Shown here: piece by piece, positions 1-7,006 of the stretch | Position numbering within the stretch: the stretch's first letter is position 1 | Layout: the number at the start of each line of letters is the position of its first letter | DNA from: an uncultured Clostridia bacterium | Lineage (GTDB): Bacteria; Bacillota; Clostridia; Peptostreptococcales; Anaerovoracaceae | DNA: 23,488 bases | Assembly: GCA_934234035.1 (NCBI GenBank) | Contig: CAKQHH010000025.1 | Location: 1 to 23,488 of the forward strand | Direction of reading: 5' to 3' | The notes under the pieces: model-generated | Database searches by the model: none | What the model was told of the DNA's origin: nothing | The model's input: only the letters and a program-made list of their open reading frames with translations | Translations under genes and position numbers: made by a program

Positions 1-237
1 GCCAAGCGGCGTGGTGCTTCCGGACGAAGAATTAAGGCTTTGCGAGGGGTGACGCACCACGTCCGGACCGCCAGAGGCTAGGCCGGGCCAGCCGGGAATT
101 CCTTATAGGCAAGGGGAAGCTTCCTGGAACTGAACAACCCAAAAAACAAGAATCGGGCCGGCGCACAGCTGTGCGGCGGCCCTTTGCCTTCCCCCATTGA
201 AGATGCGTGATATGCTCTACACCTAGCTCCACATCTC
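1..237 (-). ncRNA. Candidate structured RNA, 5' portion, family not recognised
   Basis: No convincing protein is encoded here, but the minus strand is GC-rich and full of complementary segments. A near-perfect hairpin occupies 155-182 (arms GGGCCG and CGGCCC, then CGCAC and GTGCG around an AGCT loop, with C-C mismatches). AGATGTG near the predicted 5' end can pair with CGCATCT some 25 bases later. CGTGGTGC and GCACCACG near the window edge can close a long-range stem. A sigma-A-like promoter lies immediately upstream. The RNA runs off the left edge, so its 3' end and any downstream gene are unknown. Hallmarks of tmRNA, RNase P RNA (GAGGAAAGTCC-like P4) and SRP RNA (GGTCCGGAAGGAAGCA-like domain IV) are absent. 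It could be a trans-acting RNA or a long leader/riboswitch. The structure is seen in the sequence; the RNA identity is inference. Confidence 0.5.
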
Positions 238-243
238 ACAGAG

Positions 244-272
244 ATTGTAACATTCTTTTTCCGATGTGGGAA
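244..272 (-). promoter_or_regulatory. Promoter of the left-edge RNA
   Basis: On the minus strand, TTCCCA (-35, 4 of 6 matches) is separated by exactly 17 bases from TACAAT (-10, at 244-249). The -10 is preceded by an extended TG element. Predicted transcription start is around 236-237, just where the self-complementary sequence begins. No start codon with a ribosome-binding site follows, which favours an RNA product. Confidence 0.5.
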
Positions 273-374
273 GGGCGACATAGTTCAATCGCCCGCAATG
301 AGAATTTTTTTACCCAATTTTTCCGCCGGAAAGCCCTTTTCTCGACGAAAAGGTCGTTTTCGTTTTCCGCTTCA

Positions 375-392
375 AGGCGCTTCGGCACCTTT
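375..392 (-). terminator. Small hairpin at the end of the S15 peptidase gene
   Basis: The minus-strand RNA can form a 7-bp stem (AAGGTGC with GCGCCTT, one U-G pair) closed by a CGAA loop, overlapping the TAA stop. No U-tract follows, so this is at best a weak or RNA-stabilising 3' structure. The 240-374 stretch beyond it holds no gene. It has further short complementary segments (CGAAAA/TTTTCG) and the promoter of the left-edge RNA. Confidence 0.3.
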
Positions 393-2475
393 ATACCATC
401 GGAATATCTGCTTTTACGGAAGCGTTGTCGATCTCGACAGAATATTTTTTGTGAATCAAGCAGTTCACCGGATCCTCGGTTCCGATGACCACTGCCAGAC
501 GGTGTCCCGCTTCCACGGTGTATCTGGCCGGATTCAGGTATACGTTGTAGGAGTGTTTTTCCCCCGGAACCAGCTCAATGCTGTTCTCGGAAGTCTCCGG
601 TGCATAACCGGATTCCGGATTGCACAGGTCGATGTACGCCCGGGTGATGACGCAGTACTTCCGGTTCACGGTTTCGAAAACGGACTGATCGAAGTCCGGC
701 AGATCTCCGCCGTTGTGAATTCCGCCCTTGTTTCGAACCACTACCGGAATTACGTTTCGTTCCGGATCGACGGTCTGAATGCTCGGGAACTCCTCGTCCG
801 CCACGTCGCACAGCAGCACCGTCAGCTTCACATCATCCATTTTGCCGGAGGCGCTGCCCAGCTCAAAGCTCAGGCGGTCCGCATCGTTGATGTTCTCCGG
901 CTCGAAGTTCTTGGATGTATCGCCGTCCTTCAGTGCGGCGTCGAATTTTACGCAGACGGAACCCTGGATGGTCAGATCGTCCGTGGCTTTGTCGCTGAAG
1001 TAACGGTGATTCATGTTGGAATCCAACAGGCTCATTCTTTCGTCGAAGTTCTCCTTGTTGATTCCGGCTTTTTCCCAATCCGTATCGATCACCGTCGTTC
1101 CGGTGAGATTGCTGCGGAATTCGTAGTCGCATTCGGTATCCCAGGAATCCACTTCATCCCACTGATCCTGGTCCACGTTGTTCTGCACCAGTATTGCCGG
1201 CATGTCCTCTGCATCGTTCTCCACATCGTACAGATAGTGGGAAATCCACTTGTTGACGATATCGTCGTAATTCCGGCCGTTGACGGAAATTCCGTAGCCC
1301 TTGTTGGCCATGGTCGGCGTAATATGCGGGCCCTGGTGGAGGATTACTTTTACCGTCCGATCGGCTTCCTCGAAGGAGTGGAGCATCATCTCGAACTGCT
1401 TGGTGGACACGTTCTCGTCGTTCAGTCCGTGAACGATAAGGGCGCTGCAGCGGATGCCGTCCGCCTTCAGGGTGTAATTTCCTTCCTTCCAGAAATCGCT
1501 GTAGTCGAATCCGGTCTTCATCTGTTCATAGGAAAAATACTGATGGAAATCCAGAATCGCCTGCCGCTGTTCCTCCGTCAGTGTCGGGTCGTTGTAACGG
1601 CTGGAGCAGAAGTATGCCAGGAAGCTCATGAGCATTTCTGCCGGCCAGTACCGCTGCGCGCCCTGCTGATTCAGGAAGCTGTACCAGTCACTGATTCCCG
1701 CTACCGGCACGATGGTCTCCAGACCCGCAACTCCGGTGGTTGCCACGGCGAACGGCATGGTTCCCGCGTAGGATCTGCCGGTCATTGCCACCTTTCCGTT
1801 GGACCAGTCTGCTCGAATTGCCTCTTCTCTGTTCCGGTCCGCATAAGCGATTCGATCGCCGTGGAGCCATTCCACGATGCAGCGGAAAGAATCTCGCTCG
1901 CAGTCGGATCCGGTATACTCAAAACCGTCGGAACCCAGCGTACCCACACCGGCACTGAGAACCACCGCGAAGCCTCTTACCAGGTAGTAGTTATAGGCAT
2001 CGATGTTCTCGTAGCACATTGCATCGCCGTTTCCGTGGTCCGGGAAGTGCCAGTCTGCCGGATCGGCCTTCTCCGCCGCTTCCATCGTGCTGATGTACTT
2101 GCTCGGATTTCCCGGTACCGGCGAAAAGTTGATTTTCATGGAATCCGGTCCCGGACAGCCATTTCCTTCCACCTCTTTCATGTGGTCGTAGCCGTCGGCA
2201 TTTACACCGGCGCAGTACGGACGCGCCTCGAAAACGGAAGCGGCTTTGTAGTTGCCCTCTGCCGCACTTCTCGGAACCTGGACGAACGCCTTAATCAGAT
2301 CGCCCTTGCCGTCTCCGTTCGTGTCGAAATTCGCCTCCACATACACGCAGAACCGAACGATATCGGACGTCTTCGCATCGTATGCGTCTCCGGTCTTTCC
2401 GTCGGTAAAAGGAAATACCGGCTGTGCCATGCCGTTCTCGAATACCGGCATAATTTTCTTGCTGTTCATCGTCAT
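391..2475 (-). CDS. Xaa-Pro dipeptidyl-peptidase-like hydrolase (CocE/NonD, S15 family)
   Basis: A cytoplasmic serine hydrolase of 694 residues, with no signal peptide. The N-terminus carries DTNGDGKGDL (51-60), the motif typical of S15 X-prolyl dipeptidyl-peptidases. The alpha/beta-hydrolase core has the nucleophile in GRSYAG (Ser235), the acid in HGLNDENV (Asp353) and a candidate histidine in HQGPHITP (His384), so the triad appears complete. The C-terminal third (about 420-694) fits the jelly-roll domain of the family. The likely role is release of Xaa-Pro dipeptides from peptides taken up by a fermenting cell; an acyl-ester substrate (CocE-like) cannot be excluded. The start at 2475 follows AGGAGG with a 7-base spacing. 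It is transcribed alone, divergent from the oxidoreductase. The family assignment is firm; the exact substrate is inferred. Confidence 0.88.
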   Translation of the reverse strand: MTMNSKKIMPVFENGMAQPVFPFTDGKTGDAYDAKTSDIVRFCVYVEANFDTNGDGKGDLIKAFVQVPRSAAEGNYKAASVFEARPYCAGVNADGYDHMKEVEGNGCPGPDSMKINFSPVPGNPSKYISTMEAAEKADPADWHFPDHGNGDAMCYENIDAYNYYLVRGFAVVLSAGVGTLGSDGFEYTGSDCERDSFRCIVEWLHGDRIAYADRNREEAIRADWSNGKVAMTGRSYAGTMPFAVATTGVAGLETIVPVAGISDWYSFLNQQGAQRYWPAEMLMSFLAYFCSSRYNDPTLTEEQRQAILDFHQYFSYEQMKTGFDYSDFWKEGNYTLKADGIRCSALIVHGLNDENVSTKQFEMMLHSFEEADRTVKVILHQGPHITPTMANKGYGISVNGRNYDDIVNKWISHYLYDVENDAEDMPAILVQNNVDQDQWDEVDSWDTECDYEFRSNLTGTTVIDTDWEKAGINKENFDERMSLLDSNMNHRYFSDKATDDLTIQGSVCVKFDAALKDGDTSKNFEPENINDADRLSFELGSASGKMDDVKLTVLLCDVADEEFPSIQTVDPERNVIPVVVRNKGGIHNGGDLPDFDQSVFETVNRKYCVITRAYIDLCNPESGYAPETSENSIELVPGEKHSYNVYLNPARYTVEAGHRLAVVIGTEDPVNCLIHKKYSVEIDNASVKADIPMV

Positions 2476-2510
2476 ATCATTTCCTCCTATGATTCATTTC
2501 AGCTCTTTTG

Positions 2511-2516
2511 ATTATA
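2511..2516 (-). promoter_or_regulatory. -10 element of the S15 peptidase gene
   Basis: The minus strand reads TATAAT about 36 bases upstream of the start codon. The region 17 bases further up is T-rich with no good -35 match, so the promoter may need an activator or tolerate a poor -35. Confidence 0.45.
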
Positions 2517-2583
2517 CTATCCTCCGTGCATTAAAAAAAGTCTTTCCGCCCTACAACTTTTTCCCGCTATAGTTTCTTTGTAT

Positions 2584-2612
2584 TTGTAAAAATCCGCGCT
2601 ACCATCTATAAT
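2584..2612 (+). promoter_or_regulatory. Promoter of the Gfo/Idh/MocA gene
   Basis: TTGTAA (2584-2589) and a perfect TATAAT (2607-2612) are separated by 17 bases, giving a short leader of about 30 bases before the ribosome-binding site AGGGAGA and the ATG at 2647. Confidence 0.6.
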
Positions 2613-2646
2613 GTAGTGTATATTTTCACAAACAGGGAGACCCTAT

Positions 2647-3939
2647 ATGCGAATTGCACTCATCGGAGCCGGACAGCGGGGCAGCATCTACGCCGCCTAC
2701 CTCCGGGAAAAAGGAATTGAAATCAGCGCCGTCGTGGAACCCATTGCGTCCCGGCGAAACCGAGCCGTGGAAGATTACGATATTCCGCAGGCTTTTTCCT
2801 GTCTGGAAGATTTTCTGGCGCAAGGCCGCATCGCCGATGCGGCGGTGGTGGCCACCATGGACCGGGACCACTTTCGCTGCGCCATGCCCCTTCTGAAAGC
2901 AGGTTACCATCTGCTCCTGGAGAAACCCATCTCCCCGGATTCCGAAGAATGCCTCCGAATTCAGGAAGCCGCCGATGCCCGAGGCCTTCTGGTCATGGTG
3001 TGCCACGTGCTGCGCTACACGGAGTTCTTCACCCGAATCAAGGACATCATCGACTCCGGCGAACTGGGCCGGATTCAGACCATCGAATACGCAGAGTACA
3101 TGGGCAACTTCCACATGGCTCATTCCTTCGTGCGAGGCAAGTGGAACCGCACCGACACCAGCAGTCCCATCATCCTGCAGAAATCCTGCCACGATATGGA
3201 CATCCTCACCTGGCTGGTGGGCTGCCGCGCCGCCAAAGTCTCCTCCTTCGGGAATCTCTCTTACTTCCGCCCGGAGAACGCTCCGGAGGGAAGTGCCCTT
3301 CGCTGCAAGGACTGCACCCTGGGAGAGCGCTGCCGCTTCAACGCCTACCGCACCTACCTACCCATGATTGGCAAATGGCGTGCCGTGGATGTCACCGATG
3401 ATATGACGGAGGAAGGCATGCGCCGCGCCCTGGACGAGGGCCCTTACGGCCGCTGCGTTTTCCACTGCGACAACGACGTGTGCGACCAGCAGACCACCGC
3501 CATCCAGTTCGAAAACGGCGTGACCGCGGCCTTCCAGATGAGCGCCTTCTCCGACCACATGCACCGGCGGATTAAAATCATGTGCGAACACGGCTCCATC
3601 CGCGGCGACGATGCGGAGAACCACCTCACCATCACCCGCTTCGGCTCCTTCGCCGACGTACCCACCCCGCCGGAAGAAATCGAGCTCCATCCCTATCGGG
3701 GCAGACACGGAGGCGGAGACATCGGTTTGGTGGATGCCTTTGTGCAGGCTCTGTCAAAAAAAACATCCGAACGGCCGAGAGTTGCCGGCACCCCAAACGG
3801 AGAGATTCCATCCGGCGCTTCCGAAATCTCCCGCTCCATCGAGAGCCACCTGATTGCCAATGCGGCGGAGGAATCCCGCCTCACCGGCGAAACGGTATAT
3901 ATGAATTCCTATAAAGAAGAAATCCGGACCCACCGCTAG
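2647..3939 (+). CDS. Gfo/Idh/MocA family NAD(P)-dependent oxidoreductase
   Basis: A protein of 430 residues. The N-terminal Rossmann fold starts with the dinucleotide loop GAGQRG (7-12), and the family signature EKPIS is at 92-96, Lys93 being the catalytic/cofactor-contact lysine. SCHDMD (180-185) contains the usual active-site His/Asp. A cysteine cluster (Cys220, Cys223, Cys229, with Cys270/274/279 further on) lies in the C-terminal domain. To my knowledge such an insertion with spaced cysteines recurs in a Bacillota subgroup of this family, but a metal-binding role is speculation. Members oxidise or reduce sugars, inositols and related polyols; nothing here fixes the substrate. The gene is monocistronic: its stop codon lies inside a bidirectional terminator. 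Confidence 0.88.
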   Translation: MRIALIGAGQRGSIYAAYLREKGIEISAVVEPIASRRNRAVEDYDIPQAFSCLEDFLAQGRIADAAVVATMDRDHFRCAMPLLKAGYHLLLEKPISPDSEECLRIQEAADARGLLVMVCHVLRYTEFFTRIKDIIDSGELGRIQTIEYAEYMGNFHMAHSFVRGKWNRTDTSSPIILQKSCHDMDILTWLVGCRAAKVSSFGNLSYFRPENAPEGSALRCKDCTLGERCRFNAYRTYLPMIGKWRAVDVTDDMTEEGMRRALDEGPYGRCVFHCDNDVCDQQTTAIQFENGVTAAFQMSAFSDHMHRRIKIMCEHGSIRGDDAENHLTITRFGSFADVPTPPEEIELHPYRGRHGGGDIGLVDAFVQALSKKTSERPRVAGTPNGEIPSGASEISRSIESHLIANAAEESRLTGETVYMNSYKEEIRTHR

Positions 3940-3956
3940 CGGCAGGTCCGGATTTC
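3920..3956. terminator. Bidirectional terminator between convergent genes
   Basis: AATCCGGACC (3921-3930) and GGTCCGGATT (3945-3954) form a perfect 10-bp stem. On the plus strand it is followed by a T-rich run (TTCTTCGATTTTC). On the minus strand the following sequence is TTCTTCTTTAT. It overlaps the 3' end of the oxidoreductase gene and closes both this gene and the long minus-strand operon. Confidence 0.85.
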
Positions 3957-3966
3957 TTCGATTTTC

Positions 3967-4536
3967 TTATTCCTCAATGCGGCGGTGCTTTCCGTCCACC
4001 GACTCGAACACCCGGATTTCACAGTTGTGGGGTTTTGGCCGCCAGCAAATGCCGTTCTTCCGGTCCATCATGTAGCCGGTCAGGGCCCGGATGATTCCCC
4101 CGTGGCAGGACACCAGCACGTTCTCATAATCCTTCTGCTCCAGCTCCTGCAGGAACTCCCGACTCCGCTGCACCATGGATGCCACGGTTTCCACCGTGGG
4201 CGGTGCGGGAAAAACCTCCGGCAGCGCCCAGTACAGGGACATTCTCGGTCCCAAACCGGAGTATTTGTGCAGCTCGTATTTCCCGAAATCCGTTTCGATA
4301 ATCCGCTCGTCAATAATCACCTCGTCCCGGGAAACGCCGCCGATGATGGCGCCGGTTACGATGGCCCGGTCCAGGGGACTGGCGTACACCGCATCGAAGT
4401 GCACGTCGCCGATGCGCTCCCGAGCCGCCTTTGCCTGGGCGATACCGGTTTCGTTCAGGGGCTCGTCCGTCCGGCCCTGCATCAATTTCATTTTGTTGTA
4501 TTTCGTCTGCCCGTGACGGGTAATCCAGATTTTCAT
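3967..4536 (-). CDS. Histidine phosphatase family protein (phosphoglycerate mutase-like)
   Basis: A protein of 189 residues with the branch-1 histidine phosphatase signature TRHGQT (7-12), His8 being the phospho-acceptor. It also has ASPLDRA with Arg57, the acid in RIIETDFG (near Glu81), and the second histidine in SCHGG (His145). The fold is therefore catalytically intact. Members include cofactor-dependent phosphoglycerate mutase, alpha-ribazole phosphatase (CobC) and broad phosphatases. The length and the ETDFGKYE motif fit a small phosphatase better than a mutase. It starts 26 bases after the hydF stop with a weak ribosome-binding site and is the last gene of the operon. The substrate is unknown. 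Confidence 0.85.
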   Translation of the reverse strand: MKIWITRHGQTKYNKMKLMQGRTDEPLNETGIAQAKAARERIGDVHFDAVYASPLDRAIVTGAIIGGVSRDEVIIDERIIETDFGKYELHKYSGLGPRMSLYWALPEVFPAPPTVETVASMVQRSREFLQELEQKDYENVLVSCHGGIIRALTGYMMDRKNGICWRPKPHNCEIRVFESVDGKHRRIEE

Positions 4537-4562
4537 CGATTCGTTCTCACTTTCTTACTATA

Positions 4563-5768
4563 TTACTCTGCGTCCCCGATTCCCGGAAGCATGGCAATGC
4601 TCCGTTTTAGGATGCCCCGCATGTACGCAATGGCGATGCCGTAGTTGGTAAAAGGAAGTCCGCCGGAAACCGCACGGTTCATCCGGCTCTGCATCTCCCT
4701 TCCGTTCAGCATGCAGCCACCGCAGTGGATTACCAGGCGGTAGTCCGACAAGTTCTCCGGGAACTCCCGGCCGGAGGATGTTTCGATATTCACGTCAAAG
4801 CCCAGATGCTTCCGCAGGAGCTTCGGCAGTTTCACCGTTCCGATGTCCTCGCACTGGCGATGGTGGGTACATCCCTCGGAAATCAGGATGGTGTCCCCCG
4901 GCTTCACCTCATCGATGGCAAAAGTCCCCTGCACCGCGGTTTCCAGGAAACCCTTGTACCGAGCCATCAGGATGGAAAAAGAAGTCAGCGGAATATCTTC
5001 CGGAACGATTTCCGACACAATTTGGAACGCCTGGCTGTCGGTAATCACCAGGGCCGGTTGAAATCCCGGTTTTGCCAGGAGGCCTGCCAGCTCGGTTTCC
5101 TTGACGCACACCGGCACGGCACCGGACTCCAGCAGGTCCCGAATCACCTGCTGCTGAGGCAGGATCAGGCGCCCCTTCGGCGCGGAAGCGTCGATTGGGA
5201 TTACCAGCACCACCAAATCCAGCGGCTGAACCAGGTCCGCGGCAATCGGCTTTTCCTTCGGTCCTTCCTTCTGCCCGATATGGGCAATGTGCTCCTTCAG
5301 ATCTCGGATGCCTTCGCCGGTCACGGCACTGGTGCGAACCACCCGTTCCTCTGCCGGAAGGGAATCTGTTTTTACCAGATCCCGTTTGTTCTCCGCGATG
5401 ACGTAAGGAATGGCTTTTTCCCGGAACAGGGCCAGCAGCGCTTCCTCTTCCGGCTGACGCGCCCGAGAGCCGTCGGTGACCAGAACCGCCACGTCCGTAC
5501 GGGTCAGCACTTCCTTCGTCTTCCGAACTCGCATCTCGCCCAGGTCCCCTTCGTCGTCAATGCCCGGGGTGTCGATGATGACCACCGGCCCCATCGGCAG
5601 GAGCTCCATGGATTTGTACACCGGATCCGTGGTGGTTCCCCGCACATCCGACACAATGGCCATGTTCTGCCCGGTCACGGCGTTCACCAGACTGGATTTC
5701 CCCGCATTTCTCAGGCCAAAGAATGCAATGTGCATGCGTTCCGAGGACGGTGTGTCATTCATTCCCAT
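4563..5768 (-). CDS. hydF: [FeFe]-hydrogenase H-cluster maturation GTPase HydF
   Basis: HydF is the GTPase scaffold on which the 2Fe subcluster of [FeFe]-hydrogenase is assembled before delivery to HydA. The 401-residue protein has all three expected parts. The N-terminal GTPase domain has Walker A GLRNAGKS (18-25), G2 in RGTTTDP, G3 DTPG (66-69) and G4 NKRD (127-130). A middle dimerisation domain follows. The C-terminal [4Fe-4S] domain has the diagnostic pattern C-x-H (Cys300, His302) and H-C-x-x-C (348-352). The start at 5768 follows GGGAGG. HydE and HydG, the radical-SAM partners, are not in this window, so the maturation genes are split or lie elsewhere. It marks the organism as a hydrogen-metabolising anaerobe. 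Confidence 0.95.
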   Translation of the reverse strand: MGMNDTPSSERMHIAFFGLRNAGKSSLVNAVTGQNMAIVSDVRGTTTDPVYKSMELLPMGPVVIIDTPGIDDEGDLGEMRVRKTKEVLTRTDVAVLVTDGSRARQPEEEALLALFREKAIPYVIAENKRDLVKTDSLPAEERVVRTSAVTGEGIRDLKEHIAHIGQKEGPKEKPIAADLVQPLDLVVLVIPIDASAPKGRLILPQQQVIRDLLESGAVPVCVKETELAGLLAKPGFQPALVITDSQAFQIVSEIVPEDIPLTSFSILMARYKGFLETAVQGTFAIDEVKPGDTILISEGCTHHRQCEDIGTVKLPKLLRKHLGFDVNIETSSGREFPENLSDYRLVIHCGGCMLNGREMQSRMNRAVSGGLPFTNYGIAIAYMRGILKRSIAMLPGIGDAE

Positions 5769-5798
5769 TTGATTACCTCCCTTTTTACGAATAATTTT

Positions 5799-6779
5799 CT
5801 ATCGCTGTTCCATCATGCGGTCCACGCAGGTATTCTTCTGGAACAGGTGAATCTGCAGCTCTCTAGAAAGGTATTCCAGAATCGGCCCGCCGGCCACGCA
5901 GTTCCCCTTGTCGTCCAGCGCCGGCCCGTAAATGCCGATGCCCACGTGATTGTCGGCAACGGACACCAGCCCGCCGCCCACGCCACTCTTGGTGGGAAGT
6001 CCCACTTTCACCGCAAAACGCCCGGAACGGTCGTACATTCCGCAGGTCAGCATGATGGTTTTGCAGATTTCCATGGTGCGGCCGGTAAAAACAGATTCGC
6101 CGTTCCCCAATTTTCCGTCCATGGCGATGGTCATTCCCATGCTGGCCAAGGATACCGCGGTGACCTGCAGGGAACAGAGACGGGTGTACAGCTCCAGCGT
6201 CTCCTCCACCCGGTCGTCCAGAATCCCCTTGCTCTGAAGGAGATAGGCGATGGCTCGGTTCCGGGACAAGTTCTGCATCTCCGACCGAAAAACCGCCTCG
6301 TTGCTCTCGATTTCCGGATCCTCGCAGACTTTCCGGAACACATCTTGAATTTCCTCGAAGCTCATTTTGCCCAGCAGCATGTTCACCACCGTGATGGCTC
6401 CGGAGTTGATCATGGGGTTCATCGGATGGTTGCTGATCAGGTCCAGGTCGATCAGGGAATTGAACGCTTCTCCTGACGGCTCCATATCCACCTTCTCGAA
6501 CACCTTGTCCATTCCCAGCAGCTCCAGCGCCAGCGCCAGCGAAATAACTTTGGAAATACTCTGGATGGTAAAGCGGCGGTTCGTATCCCCGATGTTGAAA
6601 TGCCAGCCATCCTTAGCGCACAGGCTGATTCCCAGCGCTCCGGGATCGGCCTTTCCCAGCTCCGGGATGTACGTAGCCACCTTTCCTTGCGGCAGCACCG
6701 CCTTCCCCCGGCGATAGGCTTCCGACATAATGTCACACAACTGCTTCGTCGATATTTCTTTTCCGTTTGCGATTCCCAT
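5799..6779 (-). CDS. glsA: Glutaminase A
   Basis: Hydrolyses glutamine to glutamate and ammonia in the cytoplasm. The protein is about 326-328 residues, the normal size for the serine-dependent glutaminase (beta-lactamase-like fold) family. The catalytic S-x-x-K motif lies in FTIQSISK (Ser76 and Lys79 counting from the upstream ATG). NPMINSGA with Asn127 and the glycine-rich KSGVGGGL near residue 260 are conserved family blocks. Two in-frame ATGs exist at 6785 and 6779. The ribosome-binding site AGGAAAGG touches the first and is correctly spaced only for the second, so 6779 is preferred. It begins a few bases after the stop of the 63-residue gene and is probably translationally coupled to it. 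Confidence 0.93.
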   Translation of the reverse strand: MGIANGKEISTKQLCDIMSEAYRRGKAVLPQGKVATYIPELGKADPGALGISLCAKDGWHFNIGDTNRRFTIQSISKVISLALALELLGMDKVFEKVDMEPSGEAFNSLIDLDLISNHPMNPMINSGAITVVNMLLGKMSFEEIQDVFRKVCEDPEIESNEAVFRSEMQNLSRNRAIAYLLQSKGILDDRVEETLELYTRLCSLQVTAVSLASMGMTIAMDGKLGNGESVFTGRTMEICKTIMLTCGMYDRSGRFAVKVGLPTKSGVGGGLVSVADNHVGIGIYGPALDDKGNCVAGGPILEYLSRELQIHLFQKNTCVDRMMEQR

Positions 6780-6791
6780 ACTCATCCTTTC

Positions 6792-6983
6792 CTATTTGCT
6801 CATTCCCGGCGCATCGCCGAACCGGTTTCCGGATACTTCCATCCCCGCTTCATACGGGGTGTTGTTCTGCACGCAGTCGTACAGAATGTTGATTACTTCT
6901 ATTTCGCTTTTTTCCTGAAAATCCGTCAGGGGAAATGCCTCCCCGAATTGATCTTCGTACTGCATCAGCAACATTTCCAGCAT
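6792..6983 (-). CDS. Small conserved-looking protein of unknown function, 63 residues
   Basis: A short acidic protein rich in Met, Glu and Leu, with no membrane segment, cysteine pair or recognisable domain. The N-terminal half (LEMLLMQYEDQFGEAFPL) is predicted helical. It is likely real because AGGAGG sits 8 bases before the ATG at 6983 (a GTG one codon earlier is also possible). It also fills the gap between the ABC-F gene and glsA with only about 20 bases on one side and fewer than 15 on the other. I do not recognise it; the position suggests nothing more specific than co-expression with glutaminase. Confidence 0.65.
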   Translation of the reverse strand: MLEMLLMQYEDQFGEAFPLTDFQEKSEIEVINILYDCVQNNTPYEAGMEVSGNRFGDAPGMSK

Positions 6984-7006
6984 CACCGTTGCCTCCTTTT
7001 CCGCAA

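Noticed and set aside
1..240. Left-edge RNA as tmRNA, RNase P RNA, SRP RNA or a group II intron half
   Set aside because: The hallmark sequences of these RNAs are missing, and the 5' end does not read GUGYG as a group II intron would.
32..281. Two short minus-strand frames inside the left-edge RNA
   Set aside because: No ribosome-binding site, Arg/Pro/Ser-rich translation and heavy overlap with stable hairpins; an RNA product explains the region better.
298..2511. A 737-codon open frame on the plus strand
   Set aside because: It is the antisense shadow of the S15 peptidase, which has intact catalytic motifs and a good ribosome-binding site. The shadow shows no domain and arises from the GC-rich codon pattern.
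3985..4644. A 219-codon open frame on the plus strand
   Set aside because: Antisense of the histidine phosphatase; composition typical of a shadow frame.
4725..6476. A 583-codon open frame on the plus strand
   Set aside because: It spans the antisense of two unrelated real genes (hydF and glsA) and the gap between them, has low-complexity His/Gln/Arg-rich composition and no motif.
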